A stretch of DNA of 64,000 nt from Pseudacidovorax sp. RU35E (GTDB lineage Bacteria > Pseudomonadota > Gammaproteobacteria > Burkholderiales > Burkholderiaceae_C), in the NCBI RefSeq assembly GCF_900156165.1, contig NZ_FTMY01000003.1:310001-374000 (forward strand). The letters run 5' to 3'. A program made the position numbers and the translations under genes. This document shows, piece by piece, positions 18,532 through 27,937 of this stretch (position 1 is the first letter of the stretch; each line of letters begins with the position of its first letter). The notes under the pieces were generated by a model, which saw nothing but the letters and a program-made list of their open reading frames with translations, did no database searches and was not told the origin of the DNA.

Positions 18532-18551
18532 CTTCGACAGGCTCAGGACGG
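18532..18551. repeat. Dispersed intergenic repeat, copy 2
   Basis: CTTCGACAGGCTCAGGACGG lies in the gap between the two Bug genes (18452-18605). It shares its first 14 bases exactly with the copies at 3577 and 21580 and diverges after that. A partial CTTCGAC precedes it at 18524. Confidence 0.65.
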
Positions 18552-18605
18552 GCCAAGCTCGGCGCGGACGGATCGGGGCTTGGCCCCGTCCGCCCCTGAC
18601 GCCCG

Positions 18606-19586
18606 TCAATCCAGGCTGATGTTCCCGCGCCGCACCAGCTCGCCGTAGACCTTGGACTTGATCTCGGCCTGGCGCGCGATCTCCTCGGGCGACCAGTTGA
18701 GCGGCTCGAAGGCGAAGGTGTCGAAGCGGGCGCGGATCTCGGGGTCGGCGATCACCTTGGCCACGTCGGCATTGATCTTCTTCTTGACCGCGTCCGGCAC
18801 GCCTTTGGGCGCCAGCAGCGACACGAAGGAGTTGACCTCCAGCTCGGCCGGTCCGCCCGACTCGGCCATGGTGGGCACGTCGGGCATCTGCGGCACGCGC
18901 TTCTTGGCGGCCACCGCAAGGTACTTGAGCTTGCCGGCCTTGTAGATGCCCTGGCTGGACGGGATGCTGGCGAAGGCCCAGGGCACCTCGCCCGTGCCCA
19001 CGTTGGCGTAGAGCTGCGACACCTCGCGGTAGGGCGCATGGTTCATCTGCGTGCCGGTGAGCGCGTCCAGCTGCTGGCCGCCCAGGTGGCCCGGGCTGCC
19101 CACGCCCCAGGAGCCATAGGTGATCTGGCCCGGCTTGGCCTTGGCCTCGGCGATCAGGTCGCTCATCGACTTCCATTTCGACTCGCTGCTCACGGCCACG
19201 AAGAAGGGCGTGCGGAACAGGGCAGCCACGGGGTCGAAGTGCTGCAGCGTCACGAAGTTGCGCGACTTGTACAGGTGCGGCAGGGCGGCCAGGTGCTCGC
19301 TGTCGAACTGGATCAGCGTGTAGCCGTCGGGCTGGGCGCGCCGGGCGGCGTCGATGGCGATGAAGCCGCCGCCGCCGGGCTTGTTGTCGATGGTCACGCG
19401 CTGGTTCCACAGCTTGCCCAGCTTGTCGCTGACCAGGCGCAGCACGGCGTCGGGGCCGCTGCCGGCCGCAAAGGGCGTGACGATGGTCACCGGCTTGGTG
19501 GGGTAGTCGGTGGCCTGGGCGAAGGCGCCGGACGCCGCGAACGTGGTGGCCAGGCCGGCGGCCAGGGCGGGGAGCAGGAATTTCAA
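18606..19586 (-). CDS. Bug-family periplasmic solute receptor (TTG start)
   Basis: This 326-residue TctC-type receptor has a signal peptide (LPALAAGLATTFAASGAFAQ) and the family motifs YPTKPVTIVTPFAAGSGPD and TIDNKPGGGGFIAID. The best start is a TTG at 19586, placed behind a GGAGACA ribosome-binding site; there is no ATG that would keep the signal peptide. It begins 50 bp downstream of gentisate dioxygenase on the same strand, so its ligand is probably 3-hydroxybenzoate, gentisate or a related acid. That is inferred from position only. Confidence 0.85.
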   Translation of the reverse strand: MKFLLPALAAGLATTFAASGAFAQATDYPTKPVTIVTPFAAGSGPDAVLRLVSDKLGKLWNQRVTIDNKPGGGGFIAIDAARRAQPDGYTLIQFDSEHLAALPHLYKSRNFVTLQHFDPVAALFRTPFFVAVSSESKWKSMSDLIAEAKAKPGQITYGSWGVGSPGHLGGQQLDALTGTQMNHAPYREVSQLYANVGTGEVPWAFASIPSSQGIYKAGKLKYLAVAAKKRVPQMPDVPTMAESGGPAELEVNSFVSLLAPKGVPDAVKKKINADVAKVIADPEIRARFDTFAFEPLNWSPEEIARQAEIKSKVYGELVRRGNISLD

Positions 19587-19636
19587 AGGATGTCTCCGGG
19601 GTCGTTGTCGTGAAGAGGGGAGTGGCGCGCGCCGAC

Positions 19637-20779
19637 TTAGGTCGGGGACTCGTCGAACTGCATGCGGTACTGGTTCAGCGCTTCGAAGATGGGTGCGTCG
19701 CCGAAGCGGAACAGGTCCAGCGAGGCGGCCTGCGCGTCGCACGTGGCCGAGAAGGGCTGCCAGGAGGGGACGACGAAGAGGTCGCCGCGGTGCACGCGCC
19801 AGGTCCTGTCGCCCACCGTGACGCTGCCGGTTCCCTCGAAGACCTGATAGACCGAGCCGCCGACCTCGCGCCAGGTGCGGGTGCGGCCGCCGGCGCGCAC
19901 GCGGTGCATCTCGCAGCGCATGGTGGGCAGCACGTCGCGGCCGGTGCCTGGGTGGGTGAAGCGCACGGCCGCATGGCCGGGGCTCAGCACGCCGGGGTGG
20001 CCTTCGTCCTCCAGCGCCAGCTGGTCGGCCAGGGCCCGGTCGGTGTCGGCCCAGCGGTAGGCCAGCAGCGGCGTGGCGGGCGTGTCTGCCGGCTGCGAGA
20101 GCGGGCGCAGGCCCGGATGGCCCCACAGCCGCTCGGAGCGCGAGCGCTCGGGCGTGCCGCATTCGGCCTCGCTCAACTGGTCGCGGCCATGCTGGAAGAA
20201 CTGCGACTCGGTGTAGTACGCGAAGGGGATGTCCAGCCCATCGATCCAGGCCATGGGCTCGGTGGCGGCGTTGTGGTGGGCATGGAAGTTCCACGCCGCC
20301 TGCGGCAGGAAGTCGCCGCGCGCCATGCGCACCGCGTCGCCGTTGACCACGGTCCACACGCCCTCGCCCTCGACCACGAAGCGGAAGGCGTTCTGCGTGT
20401 GGCGGTGCTCGGGCGCGTGTTCGCCCGGCATCAGGTACTGGATGGCGGCCCACAGCGTGGGCGTGGCGTAGGGCTGGCCGCCCAGGGCCGGGTTGGCCAG
20501 CGCGATGGCCCGGCGCTCGCCGCCGCGGCCCACCGGCACCAGCTGGCCAGCCTCGGCCGCGAGCTGCTTGAGCCGCTCCCAGCGCCACAGGTGCGGCGCG
20601 GCCTTGCTGCGCGGATGCGGCGGCATCAGGCTGCCGATCTGGGTCCACAGGGGCACCAGCAGCTCTTCCTCGAAGCCGCGGTAGAGCTGGCTCAGGGCGG
20701 GCGTGGGCTCGGGCTGGCCGGGGGCGGCCACGGCCTGCAGCCGCACGGGGGAGGGAAGGGTGTCGATCACGGCAGACAT
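19637..20779 (-). CDS. Gentisate 1,2-dioxygenase
   Basis: This ring-cleaving Fe(II) dioxygenase converts gentisate to maleylpyruvate in the cytosol. The 380 residues form the bicupin fold. The N-terminal cupin holds the iron ligands in PGEHAPEHRHTQNAF (His125 and His127), with a further His cluster NFHAHH at 165-169. The C-terminal cupin includes VYQVFEGTGSVTVGD. Operon order is hydroxybenzoate monooxygenase, fumarylpyruvate hydrolase, this gene, then two Bug receptors. No separate maleylpyruvate isomerase gene is seen in the window, so that step must be encoded elsewhere or be bypassed. Confidence 0.92.
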   Translation of the reverse strand: MSAVIDTLPSPVRLQAVAAPGQPEPTPALSQLYRGFEEELLVPLWTQIGSLMPPHPRSKAAPHLWRWERLKQLAAEAGQLVPVGRGGERRAIALANPALGGQPYATPTLWAAIQYLMPGEHAPEHRHTQNAFRFVVEGEGVWTVVNGDAVRMARGDFLPQAAWNFHAHHNAATEPMAWIDGLDIPFAYYTESQFFQHGRDQLSEAECGTPERSRSERLWGHPGLRPLSQPADTPATPLLAYRWADTDRALADQLALEDEGHPGVLSPGHAAVRFTHPGTGRDVLPTMRCEMHRVRAGGRTRTWREVGGSVYQVFEGTGSVTVGDRTWRVHRGDLFVVPSWQPFSATCDAQAASLDLFRFGDAPIFEALNQYRMQFDESPT

Positions 20780-20842
20780 GGAATGCGTGTCTCCTGGAGT
20801 GGTTGCGCCGGGGGAAGGGCGGTCAGTGCGCGCCGGCCGCCA

Positions 20843-21544
20843 TCATGCCGCGGGGCCGATGGCCAGGGCGATCTCGCCCACGCCTTGCACGTGGCCGGTA
20901 ATGCGGTCACCGGACCGGACCGGGCCCACGCCTTCGGGCGTGCCGGTGTAGATCAGGTCGCCGGGCTGCAGGTGGTAGTACTTCGACAGGTCCTCGATCA
21001 GCTCGGGGATGTTCCAGATCAGCTTGTCGAGGTCGGACTTCTGCTTGGTCTCGCCGTTGACCTGCAGCGCGATCTCCCCCTGCGTAAGGATGGTGCCGGC
21101 CATGGGCACGACCTCGGAGCAGACGGAGGACTGCTCCACGTCCTTGCCCAGGTCCCAGGGACGGCCTTTGTCGCGGGCCACCAGCTGCAGGTCGCGGCGG
21201 GTCATGTCCAGGCCGCAGGCATAGCCGTAGATCAGGCGGCCGGCGTCTTCGCGCGCCACGCGGAAGCCCGCGGCGCCGATGACCACCACCAGCTCCATCT
21301 CGAAGTGGAAGTTCTGCGTGCCGGGCGGGTAGGCCACGGTGGCGCCGGATTCGACCAGCGTGGAGGGCGCCTTGGTGAAGTAGAAGGGCTGCTCCACCGA
21401 CTTGTCGACGGGGCGGCCCATCTCCACCGCATGGGCGTGGTAGTTGCGGCCGACGAAGAAGAGGCGGTTCACCGGCAGGCGGCGGCTGTCGCCGCGCACG
21501 GGCAGGGAGGCGACGGGGGGCGGGGTCCAGAGGTAGTCTGTCAT
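20843..21544 (-). CDS. Fumarylacetoacetate hydrolase-family protein, probable fumarylpyruvate hydrolase
   Basis: This 233-residue FAH-fold enzyme probably splits fumarylpyruvate into fumarate and pyruvate, the last step of the gentisate route. It has the family motifs [24 protein letters not shown] (metal-binding acidic residues), [15 protein letters not shown] and [15 protein letters not shown]. Length is that of NagK-type short hydrolases rather than the approximately 420-residue fumarylacetoacetase found elsewhere in this window. It sits between the monooxygenase and gentisate dioxygenase genes. Confidence 0.87.
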   Translation of the reverse strand: MTDYLWTPPPVASLPVRGDSRRLPVNRLFFVGRNYHAHAVEMGRPVDKSVEQPFYFTKAPSTLVESGATVAYPPGTQNFHFEMELVVVIGAAGFRVAREDAGRLIYGYACGLDMTRRDLQLVARDKGRPWDLGKDVEQSSVCSEVVPMAGTILTQGEIALQVNGETKQKSDLDKLIWNIPELIEDLSKYYHLQPGDLIYTGTPEGVGPVRSGDRITGHVQGVGEIALAIGPAA

Positions 21545-21579
21545 GGGGTGAGGCGAGGAGAGAAGGGGTAGGGGCGGCG

Positions 21580-21603
21580 CTTCGACAGGCTCAGCGCGAA
21601 CGG
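21580..21603. repeat. Dispersed intergenic repeat, copy 3
   Basis: CTTCGACAGGCTCAGCGCGAACGG lies between the fumarylpyruvate hydrolase and 3-hydroxybenzoate monooxygenase genes. It differs from copy 1 (3577) by only one base over 24 positions. Insertion within an operon gap shows that the element is tolerated in transcribed spacers. Confidence 0.7.
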
Positions 21604-21662
21604 TTGGGCGTTATTCAGCGCCAGCGGGAGAGGGTTCGTGCGGCGGTGCGGCGTGCACGGCT

Positions 21663-22886
21663 TCATGACGCGAGACAGTTCTTCTCGGTCCATCCGTACA
21701 GCCACTCCATCGCGTCATAGAAGCGCTCCGGCGTGCGGCCTTTCCACAGGTCGTTGCGCACCAGCCGCTCCACGCCCTTGGCGTGGAAGATGCGGCCCAT
21801 CTCGCGCGCCGACAGCACCACGCGGGCCGTGCGGGCCACGCGGGAGCGCTGGTAGAGCGCAAAGGCCCTGTCCCACTGGTTGTCGTTCACGCGCAGGGCC
21901 TCGCCCAGCGTCACGGCGTCTTCCATGGCCATGCAGGCGCCCTGCGCCAGGTACTGCAGCGTGGGATGGGCGGCGTCGCCCAGCAGCGCGGCCCGGCCGA
22001 AGACCCACTGCCCGATGGGCTCGCGGTCGGCCGTGGCCCAGCGCTTCCAGTCCTTCGGCAGGTCGATCAGCTGGCGGGCGCGGGCGCAGATGCCCTCGAA
22101 GTAGCTCTGCACCTCTTCGCGGCTGCCCTCGCGCACGCTCCACTCCTCCTGCTCGCGGCTGTGGAAGGTGACGACCACGTTGTACTGCTCGCCGCCGCGC
22201 AGCGGGTAGTGCACCAGGTGGCAGTTGGGGCCCACCCAGATGCTGGCGGCGTTCCACTGCAGGTCGGGTGGAAAGTCGGCGCGGTCCACCACGGCGCGGT
22301 AGACCACATGGCCCGACACGCGGGCGTCGTCGCCCACGTACTGCCGCCGCACCGCCGACTTGACGCCGTCCGCGCCGATCAGCGCGCAGCCGCGGAAAGT
22401 CCGGCCATCGCTGCTGACCACGGTCACGCCCTCGTCGTCCTGCGCGATGCGCTGCACCTGCGTGGCGGTGGCGATCTCTACGCGGCCGGTGGCGTGGGCG
22501 CCTTCGAGCAGCGAGCCGTGCACGTCGGCGCGGTGGATCACGGCATAGGGGTTGCCGAAGCGCTGGCGGAAGGCTTCGCCGGTGGGGATGCGGCCCACCA
22601 GCGTCTCGTCCAGCGCGTCGTGCATCACCATCTCGTCGGTGTAGACGGCGCGGCCGCGGGCGATCTCGCCGATGCCCAGCGCGTCAAAGGCCGCGAAGGC
22701 ATTGGGCCCGAGCTGGATGCCGGCGCCGATCTCGCCCAGCTGCGCGGCCTGCTCCAGCACCATCACGTCGAAGCCGCGGCGCACCAGCGCCAGCGCGGCG
22801 GCGATGCCCCCGATGCCGCCGCCGGCCACCAGGACCGGCAAGGCTGAGGAAGAGGTGCTTGCGCGTGGGGATGCGGTGGGTGCCAT
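21663..22886 (-). CDS. 3-Hydroxybenzoate 6-monooxygenase
   Basis: This FAD- and NAD(P)H-dependent hydroxylase turns 3-hydroxybenzoate into gentisate. The 407 residues carry the FAD-binding GGGIGGIAAALALVRRGFDV at the N terminus, a DG motif region (ALIGADGVKSAVRR) and the second FAD motif ALLGDAAHPTLQYLAQGACM. The ATG at 22886 is preceded by GGAGACAGGC and is preferred to an upstream in-frame TTG at 22922. Assignment rests on family resemblance plus gentisate dioxygenase and fumarylpyruvate hydrolase downstream. A salicylate 5-hydroxylase role is less likely since that is a multicomponent Rieske enzyme. Confidence 0.87.
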   Translation of the reverse strand: MAPTASPRASTSSSALPVLVAGGGIGGIAAALALVRRGFDVMVLEQAAQLGEIGAGIQLGPNAFAAFDALGIGEIARGRAVYTDEMVMHDALDETLVGRIPTGEAFRQRFGNPYAVIHRADVHGSLLEGAHATGRVEIATATQVQRIAQDDEGVTVVSSDGRTFRGCALIGADGVKSAVRRQYVGDDARVSGHVVYRAVVDRADFPPDLQWNAASIWVGPNCHLVHYPLRGGEQYNVVVTFHSREQEEWSVREGSREEVQSYFEGICARARQLIDLPKDWKRWATADREPIGQWVFGRAALLGDAAHPTLQYLAQGACMAMEDAVTLGEALRVNDNQWDRAFALYQRSRVARTARVVLSAREMGRIFHAKGVERLVRNDLWKGRTPERFYDAMEWLYGWTEKNCLAS

Positions 22887-22942
22887 GCCTGTCTCCGGCT
22901 GTTCTGCATTGATGCCTGTCAACGCCGCGGATTGTTCGCAGA

Positions 22943-23002
22943 CCCCACTATTGCTTCAAGCACTGTGGCCGATACTCGGCATCGCGTTTTTCGATAGTGG
23001 GG
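22943..23002. promoter_or_regulatory. Divergent control region of 3-hydroxybenzoate operon and LysR gene
   Basis: The gap holds a perfect 9-bp inverted repeat, CCCCACTAT (22943-22951) and ATAGTGGGG (22994-23002), separated by 42 bp. A 5-3-5 palindrome GCCGA-TAC-TCGGC (22968-22980) sits near the centre. Each outer arm lies at a similar promoter-proximal place for one of the two divergent genes. The central palindrome is a good candidate for the LysR site. Function is inferred from symmetry and location. Confidence 0.5.
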
Positions 23003-23009
23003 TGCGCGC

Positions 23010-23918
23010 ATGTCCAAGCTGGACCTGGAATGGCTCAAGGTGTTCGACGAGGTCTGGCAGACCGCCAGCGTCTCCAAGGCGGCCGAGCGCCTGGGCATCG
23101 CGCAGGCGGCGGCCAGCACGGCGCTGAACAAGCTGCGCGCGCATTTCGACGACCGCCTGTTCGAGCGCACGGCCCTGGGCATGCAGCCCACGCCGCATGC
23201 GCAGAAGATCCAGCCCGCCCTCCGCGAGGCGCTGGCGCAGATCGAGCGGGCCCGCGCCAGCCGCGAGGCCTTCGACCCCGCCACGGCGAAGCGGCGCTTT
23301 CGCATCTGCCTCACCGACATCAGCGAGGTGGTGCTGCTGCCGCGCCTGCTGGACCACCTGGGCCGCGAAGCGCCCGGCGTGCAGGTCGAGACCGAGATCG
23401 TCTCCGCCGCCAGCGCGCGCCGGCTGGAGGACGGCGAGGTGGACCTGGCCGTGGGCTTCATGCCGCAGCTGGAGGCCGGCTTCTATGGCCAGACGCTGTT
23501 CCGCCAGAACTTCGTCTGCCTGGTGGCCCAGGACCATCCGCGCATCGGCAGCAAGCTGACGCGCAAGGCCTTCGCGGCGGAGTCGCATGCGGTCATCGCC
23601 TCGTCGGGCACGGGCCATGCCATCGTGGACAAGACCATCGCCCGCGCGGGCATCGAGCGCAAGGTGGCGGTGCGGCTGTCCAGCTTTCTGGGCGTGGCGC
23701 GCATCGTGGCGCAGACCGAGCTGGTGGTGATCGTGCCGCGCGTGCTGGGTCAGATCCTGGCCACGCACGAGCCCGTGCGCATGATCGAGCCGCCCTTTGC
23801 GCTGCCCGCCTATGCCGTCAAGCAGCACTGGCATGCGCGCTTCCATGCCGACGACGGCAACGCCTGGCTGCGGCGCACGCTGGCGCAGCTGTTCGGCGGC
23901 GGGGCGGCACCCGGATAA
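23010..23918 (+). CDS. LysR-family transcriptional regulator
   Basis: This 302-residue regulator has an N-terminal winged helix (WLKVFDEVWQTASVSKAAERLGIAQAAASTALNKLR) and a C-terminal periplasmic-binding-like effector domain. It is divergent from the 3-hydroxybenzoate monooxygenase gene with 123 bp between starts, the usual layout for a LysR activator of that operon. The effector is probably 3-hydroxybenzoate or gentisate by position. The start at 23010 has no clear ribosome-binding site. Its stop is 41 bp before the thioesterase gene, which may be co-transcribed. Confidence 0.9.
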   Translation: MSKLDLEWLKVFDEVWQTASVSKAAERLGIAQAAASTALNKLRAHFDDRLFERTALGMQPTPHAQKIQPALREALAQIERARASREAFDPATAKRRFRICLTDISEVVLLPRLLDHLGREAPGVQVETEIVSAASARRLEDGEVDLAVGFMPQLEAGFYGQTLFRQNFVCLVAQDHPRIGSKLTRKAFAAESHAVIASSGTGHAIVDKTIARAGIERKVAVRLSSFLGVARIVAQTELVVIVPRVLGQILATHEPVRMIEPPFALPAYAVKQHWHARFHADDGNAWLRRTLAQLFGGGAAPG

Positions 23919-23959
23919 TCCGCGGCTCCACTCCACTGTCACCTGCGAGACTTGCCGCC

Positions 23960-24436
23960 ATGTCCTCCATCGTCCTGCGCTTCCTGGCCGAACCCAGCAC
24001 CGTCAACTTCGGCGGCAAGGTCCACGGCGGCACCGTCATGAAGTGGATCGACGAGGCCGGCTATGCCTGCGCCACGGGCTGGTCGCACAACTACTGCGTC
24101 ACGGTGTTCATCGGCAGCATCCGCTTCCACCGCCCGATCATGATCGGCGACCTGGTCGAGGTCGAGGCCCGCATGGCCTACACCGGCAGCACCAGCATGA
24201 ACATCTCGGTCGAGGTGCGCAGCGGTGATCTGAAGGGCGGCAAGATGGTCCGCACCACCGAATGCCTGATCGTCTTCGTCGCGGTCGATTCGCACGGCCG
24301 GCCGCTGCCCGTGGACGCCTACCTGCCCAAGACCCCCGGCGAGATCGCCCTGGCCGAGCGGGCCCGCGCCCACCTGGACGCCGCCCGCAAGGTGGCCGAC
24401 GCGCCGCCACCCAGCCTGAGCGGCGCTGCGGACTGA
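23960..24436 (+). CDS. Acyl-CoA thioesterase, YciA/cytosolic hotdog type
   Basis: This 158-residue single-hotdog protein hydrolyses acyl-CoA thioesters. NFGGKVHGGTVMKWIDEAGYA carries the conserved Asn/Gly/Asp residues of the acyl-CoA hydrolase group, followed by FIGSIRFHRPIMIGDLVEVEA. The ATG at 23960 is the first codon of the conserved domain. It follows the LysR gene on the same strand. Substrate is uncertain; relatives prefer medium- or long-chain acyl-CoA. Confidence 0.88.
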   Translation: MSSIVLRFLAEPSTVNFGGKVHGGTVMKWIDEAGYACATGWSHNYCVTVFIGSIRFHRPIMIGDLVEVEARMAYTGSTSMNISVEVRSGDLKGGKMVRTTECLIVFVAVDSHGRPLPVDAYLPKTPGEIALAERARAHLDAARKVADAPPPSLSGAAD

Positions 24437-24472
24437 GCGGCGCACCGCCGCCCTAGGGTTTTCCCGGGACAA

Positions 24473-24494
24473 CGCGTCCGGCGCGCCGGACGCG
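24473..24494. promoter_or_regulatory. Perfect 22-bp palindrome upstream of dctA (candidate DctD enhancer site)
   Basis: A perfect self-complementary 22-mer (half site CGCGTCCGGCG). Its centre is about 127 bp upstream of the -12 element of the sigma-54 promoter, a usual distance for an NtrC-type enhancer. A further half site GTCCGGC occurs at 24508-24514, 32 bp (three helical turns) from the first one at 24476. It also lies 37 bp past the thioesterase stop, so a terminator hairpin is the alternative, but it has no loop and no T-run. Confidence 0.5.
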
Positions 24495-24594
24495 CCTGCC
24501 GCCCGCAGTCCGGCAGCGACCGGGTTGTGCGCCGACGAGTTCAAAAAAGTCTTTTAGAAACAACGACTTGCATCGCTTCCGCCGCCCGTCCGGG

Positions 24595-24610
24595 TTGGCA
24601 CCCTCCTTGC
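24595..24610 (+). promoter_or_regulatory. Sigma-54 (-24/-12) promoter of dctA
   Basis: TTGGCACCCTCCTTGC has the invariant GG and GC separated by exactly 10 bp and matches the TGGCAC-N5-TTGC consensus. It is 61 bp upstream of the dctA ATG. The linked DctD protein is a sigma-54 activator, which supports the call. Confidence 0.85.
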
Positions 24611-24671
24611 GCTGATCAGCGGCCGCCATCGATGGCGCCATTTCCGCAACGGAGACACCCCAGGAGCCCGC

Positions 24672-26018
24672 ATGCAAGACCCCACACCCGCCCGCCGCCA
24701 GCCGCTTTACCGGTCCCTCTATTTCCAGGTCATCGTCGCCATCGTCATCGGCGTGCTCCTGGGCCACTTCTATCCCGCCCTCGGCACCGACATGAAGCCG
24801 CTGGGCGACGGCTTCATCAAGCTCATCAAGATGATCATCGCGCCGATCATCTTCTGCACCGTGGTGGTCGGCATCGCGGGCATGGAGGACATGAAGAAGG
24901 TCGGCAAGACCGGCGGCTACGCCCTGCTGTACTTCGAGATCATGAGCACCGTGGCGCTGATCATCGGCCTGATCATCGTCAACGTGGTCAAGCCGGGCGT
25001 GGGCATGAACGTGGATCCGGCCTCGCTCGACACCAAGGCCATCGCGGCCTACACCGGCCCCGGCAAGATGCAGAGCACGACCGAGTTCCTGCTCGCCATC
25101 ATCCCCAACACGGTGGTGGACGCCTTCGCCAAGGGCGAGATGCTGCAGGTGCTGCTGGTGGCCGTGCTCTTCGGCTTCGCGCTGCACCGCTTCGGCGGCC
25201 GCGGCACGCTGGTGTTCGACATGATCGAGAAGTCCTCGCACGTGCTCTTCGTCATCGTCGGCTACATCATGAAAGTCGCCCCCATCGGTGCCTTCGGCGC
25301 CATGGCCTTCACCATCGGCAAGTACGGCGTGGGCTCGCTCAAGCAGCTGGCCTTCCTGATGGGCACCTTCTACGCGACCTGCTTCGTCTTCGTGTTCCTG
25401 GTGCTGGGCGTCGTGGCGCGCCTGCACGGCTTCAGCATCTGGAAGCTGGTCAAGTACATCAAGGAAGAACTGCTGATCGTGCTGGGCACCAGCAGCTCCG
25501 AGGCTGCGTTGCCGCGCATCATGGCCAAGCTGGAGAACCTGGGCGTGCGCAAGTCCACCGTCGGCCTGGTGGTGCCCACGGGCTATTCCTTCAACCTGGA
25601 CGGCACCTCGATCTACCTGACCATGGCCGCGGTGTTCATCGCCCAGGCCACCAACACGCAGCTGGACATCACGCACCAGATCACGCTGCTGCTGGTGCTG
25701 CTGCTCACCTCCAAGGGCGCCGCGGGCGTCACGGGTAGCGGCTTCATCGTGCTGGCGGCCACGCTGTCGGCCGTGGGCCACGTGCCGGTGGCCGGCCTGG
25801 CGCTGATCCTGGGCATCGACCGCTTCATGAGCGAGGCCCGCGCCCTCACGAACCTGGTCGGCAACACCGTCGCCTCGGTGGTGGTCGGCAAGTGGACCGG
25901 CGACCTGGACGAAAGCCGCATGCACGAGGTGCTGAACAACGAGAGCACGCTCGAAGCCAATGCGCCGGAACAGGTGCTGGACGCGACCACGGCGCGCTTC
26001 CCCACGAAGGCGGCCTGA
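24672..26018 (+). CDS. dctA: C4-dicarboxylate:cation symporter
   Basis: This 448-residue inner-membrane carrier imports succinate, fumarate and malate with H+ or Na+. It belongs to the DAACS/SLC1-like fold with eight helices and two re-entrant loops. The signature parts are [14 protein letters not shown] (serine-rich hairpin 1) and [17 protein letters not shown] (helix 7). RBS CAGGAG precedes the ATG. Expression is expected to need sigma-54 and DctD, whose genes follow directly. Uptake of C4 acids fits the gentisate and homogentisate routes here, which yield fumarate. Confidence 0.95.
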   Translation: MQDPTPARRQPLYRSLYFQVIVAIVIGVLLGHFYPALGTDMKPLGDGFIKLIKMIIAPIIFCTVVVGIAGMEDMKKVGKTGGYALLYFEIMSTVALIIGLIIVNVVKPGVGMNVDPASLDTKAIAAYTGPGKMQSTTEFLLAIIPNTVVDAFAKGEMLQVLLVAVLFGFALHRFGGRGTLVFDMIEKSSHVLFVIVGYIMKVAPIGAFGAMAFTIGKYGVGSLKQLAFLMGTFYATCFVFVFLVLGVVARLHGFSIWKLVKYIKEELLIVLGTSSSEAALPRIMAKLENLGVRKSTVGLVVPTGYSFNLDGTSIYLTMAAVFIAQATNTQLDITHQITLLLVLLLTSKGAAGVTGSGFIVLAATLSAVGHVPVAGLALILGIDRFMSEARALTNLVGNTVASVVVGKWTGDLDESRMHEVLNNESTLEANAPEQVLDATTARFPTKAA

Positions 26019-26066
26019 GAAGCCACGGCGGCCCCGGCCGCCGCCCGCCACGGCCATACTCGCGCC

Positions 26067-27937
26067 GTGGCACTCAACTCTCCAGGGGCGCGTAGCGCCC
26101 CTTTTCCGTTCCTGCCGACCGGCGCCGGGCGCACCCGCCTGGGCCCCGCGCTGGCCGTGCTCGCGCTCGTGGCGCTGGCCGCCTGGGGCGCCTATGCCCT
26201 GGCGCTGCGCATCGGCCTGGACCGCCTGGGCGAGGCGGCGGATCACCGGCTGGACATGGAGGTCAGCCGCATCGAGGCCGAGCTGGCCCGCTTCGACTAC
26301 CTGCCCGCACTGCTGGAGACCTCGCCCCAGGTGCAGCAGCTGCTGGCCAGCCCCTTCGATCCTGCGCTGCGCGCGCAGGCCAGCCACTACCTGCATGCGC
26401 TCAACGCCATCGCCGGGGCCGAGACGCTGTACGTGCTGGAGCCCGGAGGGGTGGCCGCGGCCGCCAGCGACGATGGCCAGCTCGGCACGCCCGCCGGCCA
26501 GAACCTGTCGTACCGGCCCTACCTGCGTGAAGCCCTGGCCGGTGGGCGCGGGCGCTTCTACGGCATCGGCGTGACCAGCCGCGTGCCCGGCTACTACCTC
26601 GCCTATGCGCTGCCGCGGGGCGGCCCCGTGCGCGGCGTGGCCACGGTCAAGATCGACCTGCGCCCCGCGGCGCTGGCCTGGCGCCAGCTGCCCGGCGAGA
26701 TGCTGCTGCTGGACGAGCACCAGGTCGCCATCCTGGCCTCGCGCGAGGACTGGAAGTACCGCCCCATCGCGCCGCTGCCCGATGCCGAGCGGGCCGAGGC
26801 GGCCACCTCGCGCCGCTACGGCGATGCTCCGCTCACGCCCCTGTCGTGGCGCATGGCCGGCGACGGCCCGCTGGAGCCCGGCCCGGTGCGCGAGGTGCGC
26901 CTGGACGGCCGCAGCTACGCCGCCACGGTGCACCGCCTGGATGCCGGCCGCTGGCGCCTGGTGCTGCTGAGCGACCAGGGGCCCGTGCGGGCCGTCGCCG
27001 CGGCGGCAGCGGCGGGGGCCGCGCTGGCCGCCGCCGCCCTGCTGCTGGGTCTGCTCGTGCTGCGCCAGCGCCGCCGGCTGGTACGCCAGCAGCTGGCCAG
27101 CCGCGCTGCGCTGCAGGCCGCCAACGATTCGCTGGAACGCCGCGTGCAGGAGCGCACCGCCGAGCTGCGGGCCACGCAGGCCGAGCTGGTCCACGCCGGC
27201 CAGCTCGCCGTGCTCGGGCAGATGTCGGCCGGCATGGTGCACGAGCTCAACCAGCCACTGGCGGCGCTGCACACCCTGTCGGACAACGCGGTGCTGCTGC
27301 TGGAGCGTGGCCGCAGCGATGACGCCCGCGCCAACCTCACGCGCATCGCGCAGTTGGTGCACCGGCTGGGCCGCCTCACGGCACAGCTCAAGGTCTTCGC
27401 GCACAAGCGCACCGAGCCGCCGGTGCCGGTGCTGCTGGAGCGCGCCCTGCGCGAGGCCGCGCTGCTGCATGCGCCCCGCCTGCGCGAGCTGGGCGTGGAC
27501 CTGGGCACCGAGGCCCTGCCCACCGACCTGGCGGTGATGGCCGAGGAGACGCGCCTGGTGCAGGTGCTGGCCAACCTGGTCGGCAATGCGGCCGATGCCC
27601 TGGCGGACGTGCCTGTCGGCACGCGCTGGATCGCCGTGGCGTCTGCCCTCGATTCGGCCGGCACATGCCGCATCACCGTCGCCAACAGCGGCCCCCCCAT
27701 CCCGCCGGAAGCGCAGGCGCGACTGTTCGAGCCCTTCTTCACCACCAAGCCGGCCGGCCGCGGCCTGGGCCTGGGGCTGATGATGTCGGCCCATATCATC
27801 CAGGCCTTCGGTGGCAGCCTGCGCCTGGCCCGGCCCGACGAGGCGCCCGAAGGCGCTGGCGCCGCCTTCGTCATCGAGCTGCCTGCCCGCCCCGACGTGC
27901 CCGCCAGCGCTCCCGCCTCCGCCCTTCGCGACGAACC

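Noticed and set aside
24453-27794. Minus-strand open frame of 1113 codons opposite dctA and dctB
   Set aside because: It has no recognisable domain, is low-complexity in Gln, His, Arg and Gly, and mirrors the codon pattern of the dct genes.
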